Assembly: GCA_029932985.1 (NCBI GenBank)
Contig: JAOZPA010000003.1
Location: 1-35,634 of the forward strand
Reading direction: 5' to 3'
DNA length: 35,634 nucleotides
DNA from: Campylobacterales bacterium
Lineage (GTDB): Bacteria > Campylobacterota > Campylobacteria > Campylobacterales > JAOZPA01
Position numbers and translations under genes: made by a program. Each line of letters begins with the position of its first letter. Positions within the stretch are counted from its first letter, which is position 1. This document shows positions 27,153 to 35,634 of the stretch, piece after piece. The notes under the pieces were generated by a model. It worked only from the letters and a program-made list of their open reading frames with translations, did no database searches and was not told the DNA's origin.

Positions 27153-27720
27153 CCTTTTGAAATTTTAAAAGTAAAGTATGCAACTCTTCTATGTCTAAAA
27201 ATAGATGTGAAGCATGTTCAATATAATCATAGGCGACCTCATAAAAATTATTTTCTATAAGTTTTAAGATAAAATCAAATAGGTCTAATTTATCATTTAT
27301 CACAATTTTTGTGCTAAACATCAAATCCTCAAAAGCACTTTTGAAATCGCCTCTGGTCTCTATGTGAATTAGAAAATCTTGATATGAAATACCATAAGCC
27401 TCATCTATCATAGTTTTTAGATTTTGATTAAAAACTGCACCATGCCCCTCAAAACTCTCCTCGTGAGAATCAATTATTTCACCAATTTTATCTTCGGCAG
27501 TTTTAGAGTTTAACTTTTTTTCTATCTCATAAAAATCAAACAAAGCGATAGCTTCATCCTCTTGCTCATCCGCCATATCACATAAAATTGCACCAATCTT
27601 TGCTTCTTTATCGTGAGGTGATTCTTTGAGGGCAAAAGAATAGTTTAGCATTGAAAATTTATAATCTCTTTGTAGAAATTTATCTTTAGCAATTTTTTTA
27701 AATTTTTCTATATTGCCCAC
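27136..27720 (-). CDS. TPR-like conserved hypothetical protein
   Basis: Residues FLQRDYKFSMLNYSFALKESPHDKEAKIGAILCDMA resemble a TPR-type helix pair; located between nfu and murE. Confidence 0.6.
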   Translation of the reverse strand: MGNIEKFKKIAKDKFLQRDYKFSMLNYSFALKESPHDKEAKIGAILCDMADEQEDEAIALFDFYEIEKKLNSKTAEDKIGEIIDSHEESFEGHGAVFNQNLKTMIDEAYGISYQDFLIHIETRGDFKSAFEDLMFSTKIVINDKLDLFDFILKLIENNFYEVAYDYIEHASHLFLDIEELHTLLLKFQKDDVED

Positions 27721-27728
27721 TCTAACTC

Positions 27729-28004
27729 CTAGATAGTATCAAGTATATGTTCCATCCCCGGGGCGATATTTACAACCACAATTTCAGGATGAATATCAAC
27801 TCTCAACTGCTTCTCAATTCCATATTTCAAAGTTTGTCCACTCGCACTACATCCCACACAAGCTCCACCTAATTGCACATAAACTTTGCCATCTTTAATT
27901 TTCAATAGTGTAATTCCACCACCATCAAGTGCCAACATAGGCGCAACTTTTTCCAACGATTTTTCTACTACGGGTACTAACTCTTCATCACTAAAAGGTA
28001 TCAT
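27729..28004 (-). CDS. NifU C-terminal-like Fe-S scaffold protein (Nfu)
   Basis: Residues VEKSLEKVAPMLALDGGGITLLKIKDGKVYVQLGGACVGCSASGQTLKYGIEKQL (CxxC). Confidence 0.93.
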   Translation of the reverse strand: MIPFSDEELVPVVEKSLEKVAPMLALDGGGITLLKIKDGKVYVQLGGACVGCSASGQTLKYGIEKQLRVDIHPEIVVVNIAPGMEHILDTI

Positions 28005-28092
28005 TTTAATCCTTAATTTTTTAATTTCTTTAAAATCTAATTTAATAAAGGTGATTATATATTATATTAGTTGAAAATAAAATATATTTTAG

Positions 28093-28098
28093 TATAAT
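28093..28098 (+). promoter_or_regulatory. Candidate -10 box (agTATAATt) upstream of the DUF3137 gene
   Basis: TATAAT about 32 nt before the ATG at 28130. Confidence 0.5.
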
Positions 28099-28129
28099 TA
28101 TTGTAAGATTTTGCAAAAAAGGGGTAATA

Positions 28130-29101
28130 ATGAAAGATTTATCGCAAGTTAAGGATTTTTACTACAAAGATATATATTCAAAAGTTTTAGATTTGGAATT
28201 AGAGAGGCTAGAGTTGGTTGGTAAATTACAAATTATGATGGGAATTTCAGCCATAATTTTTCTCATAATGTTTATTTTATTTTACATCTATTTTATAGAT
28301 GATTTTTTTCCAGATATTATTCTGACCATCTTTGCCCCCTTTTTTCTCTCCATCGCAATCTATGCAATCGGGCAATATTTTTTAACTAAGAACTATGTAA
28401 GCGGATTTAAAAATGAGGTTTTAAAAGAGATTATCCAGTTTATCGAACCTAATTTGAACTTCGATAAAGATAGATATATCTCCCGTAATGATTTTAATAC
28501 TAGCAATATTTTTAATCAACAATACCATAAATATAATGGCAATGACTTAGTATATGGGACTATTGATAAAACCAAATTTTTATTTTCTGACCTCCATATT
28601 GAGTACAAAACTAAAAATGGTGAAGATACCAATTGGCACACCCTTTTTCAAGGAATTTTTTTTATTGCAGATTTCAATAAAGAGTTTATAGGAAATGTGG
28701 TTGTATTGCCAGATTATATGACTCCAACTTTTGGTCTCATAGCAAACTTTTTTCAAAATATGAAAGGCAATTTGATAAAACTAGATAATCCCGAATTTGA
28801 GAAAAAATTTGTGGTTTATGGCGACGACCAAATAACCGCTCGATATATTTTGACACACTCTATGATGGATAGGATTTTGAAACTCAAAGAAAAAGTTGGC
28901 AAAAGAGTAGATATTCATCTATCTTTTATGGGTGATAAAATCTATATCGCAATTGATTACCGTGAAGACCAGTTTGAGCCAAATCCATTTAAATCACTAA
29001 AAGATTTTACTCCAATTGAAAATTATGTGCAAACTTTGAGACTTATTATTAATTTGGTTGAGGATTTTAAACTAAATGATAGATTATGGAGCAAGGATTA
29101 A
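28130..29101 (+). CDS. DUF3137 domain-containing membrane protein
   Basis: Two transmembrane segments, then the YNGNDLVYGTIDKTKFLFSDLHIEYKTK...WHTLFQGIFFIADFNKEFIGNVVVLPD...FVVYGDDQITARYILT...YIAIDYREDQFEPNPF pattern. Confidence 0.85.
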   Translation: MKDLSQVKDFYYKDIYSKVLDLELERLELVGKLQIMMGISAIIFLIMFILFYIYFIDDFFPDIILTIFAPFFLSIAIYAIGQYFLTKNYVSGFKNEVLKEIIQFIEPNLNFDKDRYISRNDFNTSNIFNQQYHKYNGNDLVYGTIDKTKFLFSDLHIEYKTKNGEDTNWHTLFQGIFFIADFNKEFIGNVVVLPDYMTPTFGLIANFFQNMKGNLIKLDNPEFEKKFVVYGDDQITARYILTHSMMDRILKLKEKVGKRVDIHLSFMGDKIYIAIDYREDQFEPNPFKSLKDFTPIENYVQTLRLIINLVEDFKLNDRLWSKD

Positions 29102-29126
29102 AAGGTAAAAATTCTCACCTTTTTTA

Positions 29127-29163
29127 AATTTCCGTTAGGGGACTAAATCCCCAAACGGAAATT
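29127..29163. terminator. Long palindrome AATTTCCGTTAGGGGACTAAATCCCCAAACGGAAATT
   Basis: Nearly perfect inverted repeat between convergent genes. Its right half shares the 15-mer TCCCCAAACGGAAAT with the repeat at 1912-1961. Confidence 0.7.
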
Positions 29164-29485
29164 ATTTATTTGTAATTGGACTTGTTTCTAACTTAATTTT
29201 GTTGTCTAATTTTTTAGCCACAGCTTCTTTGAGATTTTTACCTGTTTTAAACTTGACATTGATAGTTTCAGGAACATCTACAACCCTATTTGTTTGTGGA
29301 ACTTTTGTTTTTCTGGCTGCTCTGATAATAGTAGAAAAAGCCCCAAAACCAATAAAACTAACACTCTCTCCATTGACTAAAGTTTTTGTAATTAATGCCA
29401 GTGAAGCTTCAATCACTGCTGTTGTATCTTTTCTCGACAATCCCGCATCTTCCGCCACCCTTTGAATAAATTCAGCTTTTTTCAT
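29162..29485 (-). CDS. hup: HU family DNA-binding protein
   Basis: Residues MKKAEFIQRVAEDAGLSRKDTTAVIEASLALI...VSFIGFGAFS...NRVVDVPETINVKFKTGKNLKEAV. Start at the GAGGGAG ribosome-binding site; the track ORF extends to 29545. Confidence 0.96.
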   Translation of the reverse strand: MKKAEFIQRVAEDAGLSRKDTTAVIEASLALITKTLVNGESVSFIGFGAFSTIIRAARKTKVPQTNRVVDVPETINVKFKTGKNLKEAVAKKLDNKIKLETSPITNK

Positions 29486-29587
29486 TTTTTCTCCCTCAGA
29501 ACTTAATGTTTTAAACATTTTACACTCTTTTTTTTTAAAAATCAATATCTAATTACTAAAGTTTGGCAAAAAGTCTATTTTTTTTGT

Positions 29588-29593
29588 TATAAT
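29588..29593 (+). promoter_or_regulatory. Candidate ftsK -10 box (gtTATAATtg)
   Basis: TATAAT 26 nt upstream of the proposed ATT start. Confidence 0.5.
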
Positions 29594-29618
29594 TGCAATA
29601 AAAAGTAAAGGATTTACC

Positions 29619-31817
29619 ATTTTAAAGAGAAAAGATTTTATTGTTATCCTATTTTACACCATTCTTTTTTTTCTAATAATCGCTACATATTTTCCAAATA
29701 AATCAATTGTTGGCAAATTTGGAATGATAACAGGAGAGCTAAATAGAGAATTTTTTGGCTACATCTGCTTTGTTTATCTTTTCTTTTTCATCAAACCCAT
29801 AGTTTCAATTTACAATAGAGATATAAGTTTTGGGCTTGTTATCGAAAAAACTATCTCATTAATTGTCTTGATATATTCACTCACTTTGCTTCAAGGCTTG
29901 ATGGTTACGAGTAAAATGGCAGGGCTGATTGGACAAAAAAGTGTAGAGTTTTCAAGCTCTTATATCGGTAGCTTTGGGGTTTTTATATTGGCAATTACCG
30001 CTTTTGTCCTCTCTGCTATCATTTTATTAAATTATAACTATAATAAAATAAACTATCAAATTCAAAAGATAAAAAATTCAGAAAATAGATTTAAAACTCT
30101 ATTTAAGGAGTTCAAATATACATTTTTCAAAGAGGATATGAAGTTTCAAGAAAAATTTAAACAAAACTACTCAACTCAAACCAAAAATGAAACTCCAGAT
30201 TTTGATAAACTTTTTGTAGAGCAAAAGATTGAGGAGCAATCTAAAAAAACTCTATTTGATGATAATCCATTTGCCGATGAGGTGCATAATTTTGATGAAG
30301 TAATATCTGAAGACCCTACACGTAGCCAATATCAAGATAAAAAAATCAACACTATTAGTAAAGTTGTAGAGGAGAATGAATCTCTGCTTAGTAAAATCAA
30401 AAGGGTAAAAAAGGAGATGTTTGCTGATTATAAAGCTCCAAAAACCTCTATGCTCACCCCCTCTCCTGAGCAGATTACTCTAGTTGATGAGCTAGAGATA
30501 GATGGTAAAATAAATGATTTATTGGATAAATTGCAAAAGTTTAAGATTGATGGTGATGTGATAAAAACCTATTCTGGACCTATCGTTACCACTTTTGAGT
30601 TCAAACCAGCCCCCCACATTAAGGTTTCAAAAATTTTAAATCTTCAAGATGATTTAGCGATGACTTTAAGGGCAAAAACTATCAGAATTCAAGCCCCCGT
30701 CCCGGGGAAAGATGTGGTGGGAATTGAGATACCAAACTCAAAAATTGATACTATATACCTTCGTGATATTTTGGAATCTGATATTTTTCAAAACTCCTCA
30801 AATATGACAATTGCTTTAGGTAAAGATATTGTGGGAAATCCATTTATTACAGATTTGACTCAACTTCCACATCTGCTCATTGCGGGGACTACGGGAAGTG
30901 GCAAAAGTGTAGGGATAAACTCTATGATACTTTCACTTCTATTTAAAAATTCGCCCAGAACTCTAAAACTTTTGATGATTGACCCCAAAATGTTGGAGTT
31001 TTCTATCTATAATGAGATTCCCCATCTGCTAACTCCTGTCATCACCGAATCCAAACAAGCTATCATCGCTTTGTCAAATATGGTGAGTGAGATGGAGAGA
31101 AGATATAAGTTGATGAGTGAATCTAAAACCAAAAATATCGAAAGTTTTAATACAAAAGCTAGAAAAGAGAAAAATGATATACTTCCATATATCGTGGTGA
31201 TTATTGATGAGCTGGGAGATTTGATGATGACCGCTGGAAAAGATGTGGAGTTTTATATAGCTAGATTGGCTCAGATGGCGAGGGCTAGTGGGATTCATCT
31301 CATCGTTGCCACTCAGCGACCCTCCGTTGATGTTGTGACTGGGCTGATAAAAGCGAACCTGCCTAGTCGAATAAGTTATAGAGTTGGGCAAAAAATTGAT
31401 TCTAAAGTTATCCTTGATGCACTTGGGGCTGAGTCACTTTTGGGTAGAGGCGATATGCTTTTCACTCCTCCAGGGATGAGCAAAATTGTGCGACTTCATG
31501 CCCCCTATGCGAGTGAAGAGGAGATTGAAAGGATAGTTGAATATCTGAAATCCAATAGCAAACCACAATATGACACGAGCTTTTTGGTAGATGAGGAGAT
31601 GATGGCGGATAGTAATCCATTGGTAAATAGTGTTGATTTTGATGAGTTGTATGAGGATGCTAAAAAAATTGTGATAAGTGAGCAAAAAACATCTACAAGT
31701 TATATTCAGCGAAGATTAAAGATAGGTTATAACCGAGCAGCTAGAATTATTGAGCAGTTGGAAAATATGGGGGTTCTCTCAGCCCCCGACCACAAAGGAC
31801 AAAGAGCAATTTTATAA
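29619..31817 (+). CDS. ftsK: DNA translocase FtsK, with proposed non-canonical AUU start (track ORF begins at 29724)
   Basis: Residues PVPGKDVVGIEIPN...LPHLLIAGTTGSGKSVGINSMILSLLFKNSP...LMIDPKMLEFSIYNEIPHLL...VIIDELGDLMM...HLIVATQRPSVDVVTGLIKANLPSRI and a C-terminal gamma domain. The frame continues upstream as ILKRKDFIVILFYTILFFLIIATYFPNKSIVGKFGM. Confidence 0.93.
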   Translation: MLKRKDFIVILFYTILFFLIIATYFPNKSIVGKFGMITGELNREFFGYICFVYLFFFIKPIVSIYNRDISFGLVIEKTISLIVLIYSLTLLQGLMVTSKMAGLIGQKSVEFSSSYIGSFGVFILAITAFVLSAIILLNYNYNKINYQIQKIKNSENRFKTLFKEFKYTFFKEDMKFQEKFKQNYSTQTKNETPDFDKLFVEQKIEEQSKKTLFDDNPFADEVHNFDEVISEDPTRSQYQDKKINTISKVVEENESLLSKIKRVKKEMFADYKAPKTSMLTPSPEQITLVDELEIDGKINDLLDKLQKFKIDGDVIKTYSGPIVTTFEFKPAPHIKVSKILNLQDDLAMTLRAKTIRIQAPVPGKDVVGIEIPNSKIDTIYLRDILESDIFQNSSNMTIALGKDIVGNPFITDLTQLPHLLIAGTTGSGKSVGINSMILSLLFKNSPRTLKLLMIDPKMLEFSIYNEIPHLLTPVITESKQAIIALSNMVSEMERRYKLMSESKTKNIESFNTKARKEKNDILPYIVVIIDELGDLMMTAGKDVEFYIARLAQMARASGIHLIVATQRPSVDVVTGLIKANLPSRISYRVGQKIDSKVILDALGAESLLGRGDMLFTPPGMSKIVRLHAPYASEEEIERIVEYLKSNSKPQYDTSFLVDEEMMADSNPLVNSVDFDELYEDAKKIVISEQKTSTSYIQRRLKIGYNRAARIIEQLENMGVLSAPDHKGQRAIL

Positions 31818-31836
31818 AATTTAAGTTTTATTTTTG

Positions 31837-31842
31837 TATAAT
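31837..31842 (+). promoter_or_regulatory. Candidate -10 box (tgTATAATtc) upstream of the MqnA/MqnD-family gene
   Basis: TATAAT 24 nt before the TTG start. Confidence 0.5.
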
Positions 31843-31865
31843 TCTTAAAACCTTAAAGGAAAAAT

Positions 31866-32696
31866 TTGAAAAAAATTACTGTGGCTCATTCACCAGATGC
31901 CGATGATATTTTTATGTATTATGCCATAAAATTTGGTTGGGTTGGCAATGAATTTAAGTTTGAAAATTTAGCACTAGATATAGAAACACTAAATCAAGAA
32001 GCCCTAAAAAATAGTTATGAGGTGAGTGCAATTAGTTTTGGAGCTTATCCACATATCAAAGATGAGTATGCACTTTTGAGGTGTGCGGTGAGTTTTGGTG
32101 AGGGTTATGGACCTAAGCTCATCAAGCAAAAAGGCAAGATTTTAAAGCGAAATTTTAGGGTGGCTTTAAGTGGTAAATTCACCACAAATGCTCTACTTTT
32201 CAAGATTTATTACCCCGATGCGAGGATTGTTTATAAAAACTTTTTGGATATTGAACAAGCGGTGATAGATGGCGATGTCGATGCAGGGGTCTTGATTCAC
32301 GAGTCGATTTTGACTTATGATGATTCGCTAGAGGTTGAAAAGGAGCTTTGGGATATTTGGCAAGAGTTAAGTGGAGGGGATTTGCCATTGCCATTAGGTG
32401 GTATGGCGATTCGGCGGTCGATGGAGATAAATCAAGCGGAAAAGATTGAAAATATTTTAATCAAAGCGGTGGATATTGCAAATAGATACAAAACTTTGCT
32501 TTCAAGGATGTTGTTTGAGCGAAATTTGATTCGTGTCGATGAGGAAAAACTTGAAAAATATTTGGATTTATATGCAAATGACAACTCAATTACACTAAGC
32601 GAGATTCAGCTAAAAGCGATAGATAAACTTTTTGAGTTGGGATATACCCACGGATTTTATGAGGAACAGTTGAAAAGTAAAGACTTATTAATTTAA
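31866..32696 (+). CDS. MqnA/MqnD family (futalosine menaquinone pathway) protein, MqnD-like
   Basis: Residues ITVAHSPDADDIFMYYAIKFGWV...ALDIETLNQEAL...EVSAISFGAYPHI...YALLRCAVSFGEGYGPKLI...LPLPLGGMAIRRSM. TTG start. Confidence 0.88.
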   Translation: MKKITVAHSPDADDIFMYYAIKFGWVGNEFKFENLALDIETLNQEALKNSYEVSAISFGAYPHIKDEYALLRCAVSFGEGYGPKLIKQKGKILKRNFRVALSGKFTTNALLFKIYYPDARIVYKNFLDIEQAVIDGDVDAGVLIHESILTYDDSLEVEKELWDIWQELSGGDLPLPLGGMAIRRSMEINQAEKIENILIKAVDIANRYKTLLSRMLFERNLIRVDEEKLEKYLDLYANDNSITLSEIQLKAIDKLFELGYTHGFYEEQLKSKDLLI

Positions 32697-32723
32697 ATAA
32701 AACTTTCTTCAACAAAATTTATG

Positions 32724-32729
32724 TATAAT
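32724..32729 (+). promoter_or_regulatory. Candidate -10 box (atgTATAATc) upstream of the RimK-like gene
   Basis: TATAAT about 28 nt before the ATG. Confidence 0.5.
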
Positions 32730-32756
32730 CTAAAAAAAAATTTAAAAGGTTAAGTT

Positions 32757-33671
32757 ATGGCAAAATATAAAGTAGGAATGTGGTTGTATAGTAACGGTGG
32801 CGGAGTTGAAATTCAAAAAAAGCTCATCAAGAAACTAAAAAAACGAGATATTAAAGTTATTCGGGATTTAAATCTTCGTCAAGGTGTGGTTTCTGGCAAA
32901 AATATTATTTGTAATGGGCAAGTGATGGAGGATTTAGACCTATTTTTTTCATACAATGCAGGTGAGCAAACGAAATATCAAGTTTATATCTATCAAGCAT
33001 TAGATAAAGTTATACCAATTATAAATAATTATGATGCTTTTACGATGAGTGAAGATAAGTTTCAAACCTCATATATTTTAAGTCAGCACGGTATAAAAAC
33101 TGCTGGATATAAATTGTGCCATCGTGATGACCCACATATTTTGGAAGAAACTTTTAAAGAGTGGAATAAAAAGATGGTCTATAAACCAACTGATGGCTGG
33201 GGTGGAGTGGGACTTGCTAAAATCGAGGATGATTCCGCTTTTGATATGCTCAAATCTTTCTCAAATCAGGGTAGAGATAGACATATTTTTGTGGAGCAGT
33301 TTATAAAATATGATAATACTGATTATCGGGTAGATATTGTGGATGGGAAATTTATCGCTTGTTATGGGCGGAAAGCACCAAAAAATGATTGGAAAACTAA
33401 CATTACAAGTGGCGGTACGATTATGCTACGAAAAGAGATTAATGAAAATAGCGAAGTGGTCAAAATCGCCCAAAAAGCTACAAAGGCAGTTGGGCTAGAG
33501 ATTGCTGGAGTAGATTTGATTTATGACAAAAAAAATAAGCAATTCGTGGTTTTAGAGGTAAATGGAATCCCCGCTTTTGCCACCCCTCAACAGGAAAAAA
33601 TGGGTCTAAATTTTAATGATAAAAAAATTGATGCCATCGTCGAGATGATAGCTAGAAAAGTTAAAAAATAG
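32757..33671 (+). CDS. RimK-family ATP-grasp ligase
   Basis: Residues MSEDKFQTSYILSQHGIKTAGYKL...MVYKPTDGWGGVGLAKIED...IFVEQFIKYDNTDYRVDIVDGKFIACYGRKAP...IAGVDLIYDKKNKQFVVLEVNGIPAF. Confidence 0.88.
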   Translation: MAKYKVGMWLYSNGGGVEIQKKLIKKLKKRDIKVIRDLNLRQGVVSGKNIICNGQVMEDLDLFFSYNAGEQTKYQVYIYQALDKVIPIINNYDAFTMSEDKFQTSYILSQHGIKTAGYKLCHRDDPHILEETFKEWNKKMVYKPTDGWGGVGLAKIEDDSAFDMLKSFSNQGRDRHIFVEQFIKYDNTDYRVDIVDGKFIACYGRKAPKNDWKTNITSGGTIMLRKEINENSEVVKIAQKATKAVGLEIAGVDLIYDKKNKQFVVLEVNGIPAFATPQQEKMGLNFNDKKIDAIVEMIARKVKK

Positions 33672-33773
33672 TAATACTATTTGGCAACGCATCCAAATGA
33701 AAATAATTTATTGCTATTAAAGTTAAAAAAGAGTATAGTTAAAGTCTTAATTTGCTAACAAAGGAGTGAAGTT

Positions 33774-35174
33774 TTGAAACAAATAAATTTAAATAATCTT
33801 TTTTCAAAAAAAGAGCGAAATTTTTCAGATGATGAAATTTTTGATATTGCAGTTGTTGGAGCTGGAGTTGTGGGTTGTGCAATTTTCAAAGAATTTTGTC
33901 AAAATGGGGCTAAAACCGTTTTGGTTGAAAAGGCAAATGACATACTTGATGGGGCCAGTAAAGGTAATAGTTCCATACTTCATACAGGTTTTGATGCTCC
34001 ACCTGAGAGTTTAGAGCTTGAGTGTGTCAAAAATGGTCACGAAGAGTACCTAAAACTTAAAGATAAATTGAAACTTCCCTACCTTAATACGGAAGCATTA
34101 GTTGTGGCTTGGAGTGATGAGCAGTTAGGAAAACTTGATGCAATTCTCAAAAAAGGTTTTAGCAATGGTGTGTCTGAGCTAGAGATAATTTCAGGTTCGG
34201 CGGTGCTTAAGAGAGAGCAAAATCTTTCAAAAAATGCTAAGGGTGCGATTGTCGTAAAGGGTGAATCTTTAATAGACCTTTGGACTGCTCCGTTGGCTTA
34301 TGTGAAATTGGGTGTTGAAAATGGTGGAAAATTGGCATTTTCGCATGAAGTTCAAGGTGGAAATTTCAATGGTGATTATTGGGAGCTTGAGACATCTAAC
34401 AAAACTATAAAAGCAAAAACTGTCATAAATGCAGCTGGATTATTTGGGGATATAGTGGAGCAGATAAAGGGTGATGTGGATTTTAAAATCATACCGAGAA
34501 AGGGTCAATTTATAATTTTTGACCAGAGTGCTTATAATCTCATAAACTCTATAATCTTGCCAGTTCCTACAAAAATTACAAAGGGTGTAGTGGTCACAAA
34601 AACTCCATTTGGAAATATTTTGGTAGGGCCAACTGCTGAAGACCAAGAGAGTAGAATAGAGAGTATTACAAAAAGTGAAACTCTAAAAATGCTCCAAAAT
34701 AAAGCCTTTGAAATTTTACCAGCTCTTAAAAATCATAAAATCATAGCAACTTTTGCAGGGCTTCGTCCAGCGAGTGACAAAGCTCATTATCGGGTGAAGA
34801 TAAATGAGGAGAAAAACTGGATAACCGCAGGTGGAATTCGCTCAACAGGACTCACATCGGCTTTGGGACTGGCTCAACATATATTTAAATTAAACGATAC
34901 CAAATATGATAAAAAAGAGCAAGATTCAAAACTAAAAATAACAAACATCACAGAGTTTGCACCACGAGATTATCAGAGTTCTGGATATGAAAAAATCGTG
35001 TGTCATTGTGAGCATGTTACAAAGCGAGAGATTGAAAATGCTTTAACAGATGAGGTTGGGGCTGGAAATTTGGATGGTCTCAAAAGACGAACTCGTGCAA
35101 CTATGGGGCGGTGTCAAGGATTTAATTGTCTATCTGCGATTGCAGAAATTTGTGAAAATGTGAAGAGTAAATAA
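33774..35174 (+). CDS. NAD(P)/FAD-dependent oxidoreductase, GlpA/LhgO-like, with C-terminal BFD-type [2Fe-2S] domain
   Basis: Residues FDIAVVGAGVVGCAIFKEFCQNGAKTVLVEKANDILDGASKGNSSILHTGFDA...ITAGGIRSTGLTSALGLA...CHCEHVTKREIENAL...RCQGFNC. TTG start after AAGGAG. Confidence 0.9.
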   Translation: MKQINLNNLFSKKERNFSDDEIFDIAVVGAGVVGCAIFKEFCQNGAKTVLVEKANDILDGASKGNSSILHTGFDAPPESLELECVKNGHEEYLKLKDKLKLPYLNTEALVVAWSDEQLGKLDAILKKGFSNGVSELEIISGSAVLKREQNLSKNAKGAIVVKGESLIDLWTAPLAYVKLGVENGGKLAFSHEVQGGNFNGDYWELETSNKTIKAKTVINAAGLFGDIVEQIKGDVDFKIIPRKGQFIIFDQSAYNLINSIILPVPTKITKGVVVTKTPFGNILVGPTAEDQESRIESITKSETLKMLQNKAFEILPALKNHKIIATFAGLRPASDKAHYRVKINEEKNWITAGGIRSTGLTSALGLAQHIFKLNDTKYDKKEQDSKLKITNITEFAPRDYQSSGYEKIVCHCEHVTKREIENALTDEVGAGNLDGLKRRTRATMGRCQGFNCLSAIAEICENVKSK

Positions 35175-35634
35175 TGAAAAATGAAATTGCAATTATCGGG
35201 TCAGGGCCTTCAGGTTTGTCTTGTGCTATCGAGCTAAAAAAATTGGGACATAAAAACATTGTTGTATATGAGCGAGAGGATGAAGCTGGTGGAGCTCCAC
35301 GACATTGCGGTCATTTGGGTTTTGGTATCTTTGAATTTTATAGAGTTTTGACAGGCCCTTCATATTCCAAAAAACTTGTGGATTTGGCTTTGAAAGAGGA
35401 TATTGAGATAAAATTAAACTACACTCTTATCGATATTGAGGAGGATAATTTGATATTTTCGACCCCAGATGGTATCAAAAAATCTACTCCACAAAAAACA
35501 ATCTTTGCGATGGGGGCTAGAGAAACTCCACGAGCTTCAAGGCTCACAACGGGAAGTAGAAGTCCAAATATCATCACAGCGGGGGCTTTACAAAGATTTA
35601 TATATCTGCAAAAGCGAGTACCCTTCAAAAATGC
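35174..35634 (+). CDS. FAD-dependent NAD(P)/oxidoreductase, 3'-truncated by the window end
   Basis: Frame from the ATG at 35174: MKNEIAIIGSGPSGLSCAIELKKLGHKNIVVYEREDEAGGAPRHCGH..., a Rossmann GxGxxG nucleotide-binding motif. Overlaps the upstream stop codon. The ORF track did not list it because it is open to the edge. Confidence 0.9.
   Translation, partial: MKNEIAIIGSGPSGLSCAIELKKLGHKNIVVYEREDEAGGAPRHCGHLGFGIFEFYRVLTGPSYSKKLVDLALKEDIEIKLNYTLIDIEEDNLIFSTPDGIKKSTPQKTIFAMGARETPRASRLTTGSRSPNIITAGALQRFIYLQKRVPFKN

Noticed and set aside
31074-31685. Minus-strand ORFs opposite ftsK
   Set aside because: His/Ser-rich shadow ORFs opposite a confidently identified gene.

Overview
AT-rich chromosomal window, most likely from a Campylobacterota (epsilonproteobacterium). 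The basis for this is the gene content and order: ctpA-purC-purS-purQ-(hyp)-plsC-crcB, pepA/ychF, holA-rpsF-ssb-rpsR, nfu-(TPR-like)-murE, the futalosine-pathway MqnA/MqnD family, and a NavAb-like sodium channel. Most of the window is dense housekeeping sequence. Three accessory patches stand out. (1) The left edge (1-1970) has two paralogous PD-(D/E)XK-like genes flanking a Uma2-family gene. Each paralog ends inside a near-identical 50-bp repeat. (2) A DUF262 + MAE_28990-like HEPN pair (12609-14373) sits seamlessly between pepA and ychF. (3) A four-gene, fully overlapping, very AT-rich cassette (23302-25849) sits between murE and holA. It contains a predicted ADP-ribosyltransferase-fold protein, a 70-aa protein, a KGGVGR-motif ParA/MinD-like ATPase and a 323-aa helical orphan. 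This cassette is the best candidate for an undescribed, probably defence or toxin-type, system. Other observations: ftsK appears to start at a non-canonical AUU codon that the ORF track misses, a related AUA start is possible in the left patch, a family of hairpin intergenic repeats is present, and a repeat-derived N-terminal extension of MurD is possible. No rRNA, tRNA or CRISPR array was recognised. All calls are by eye, with no searches run.
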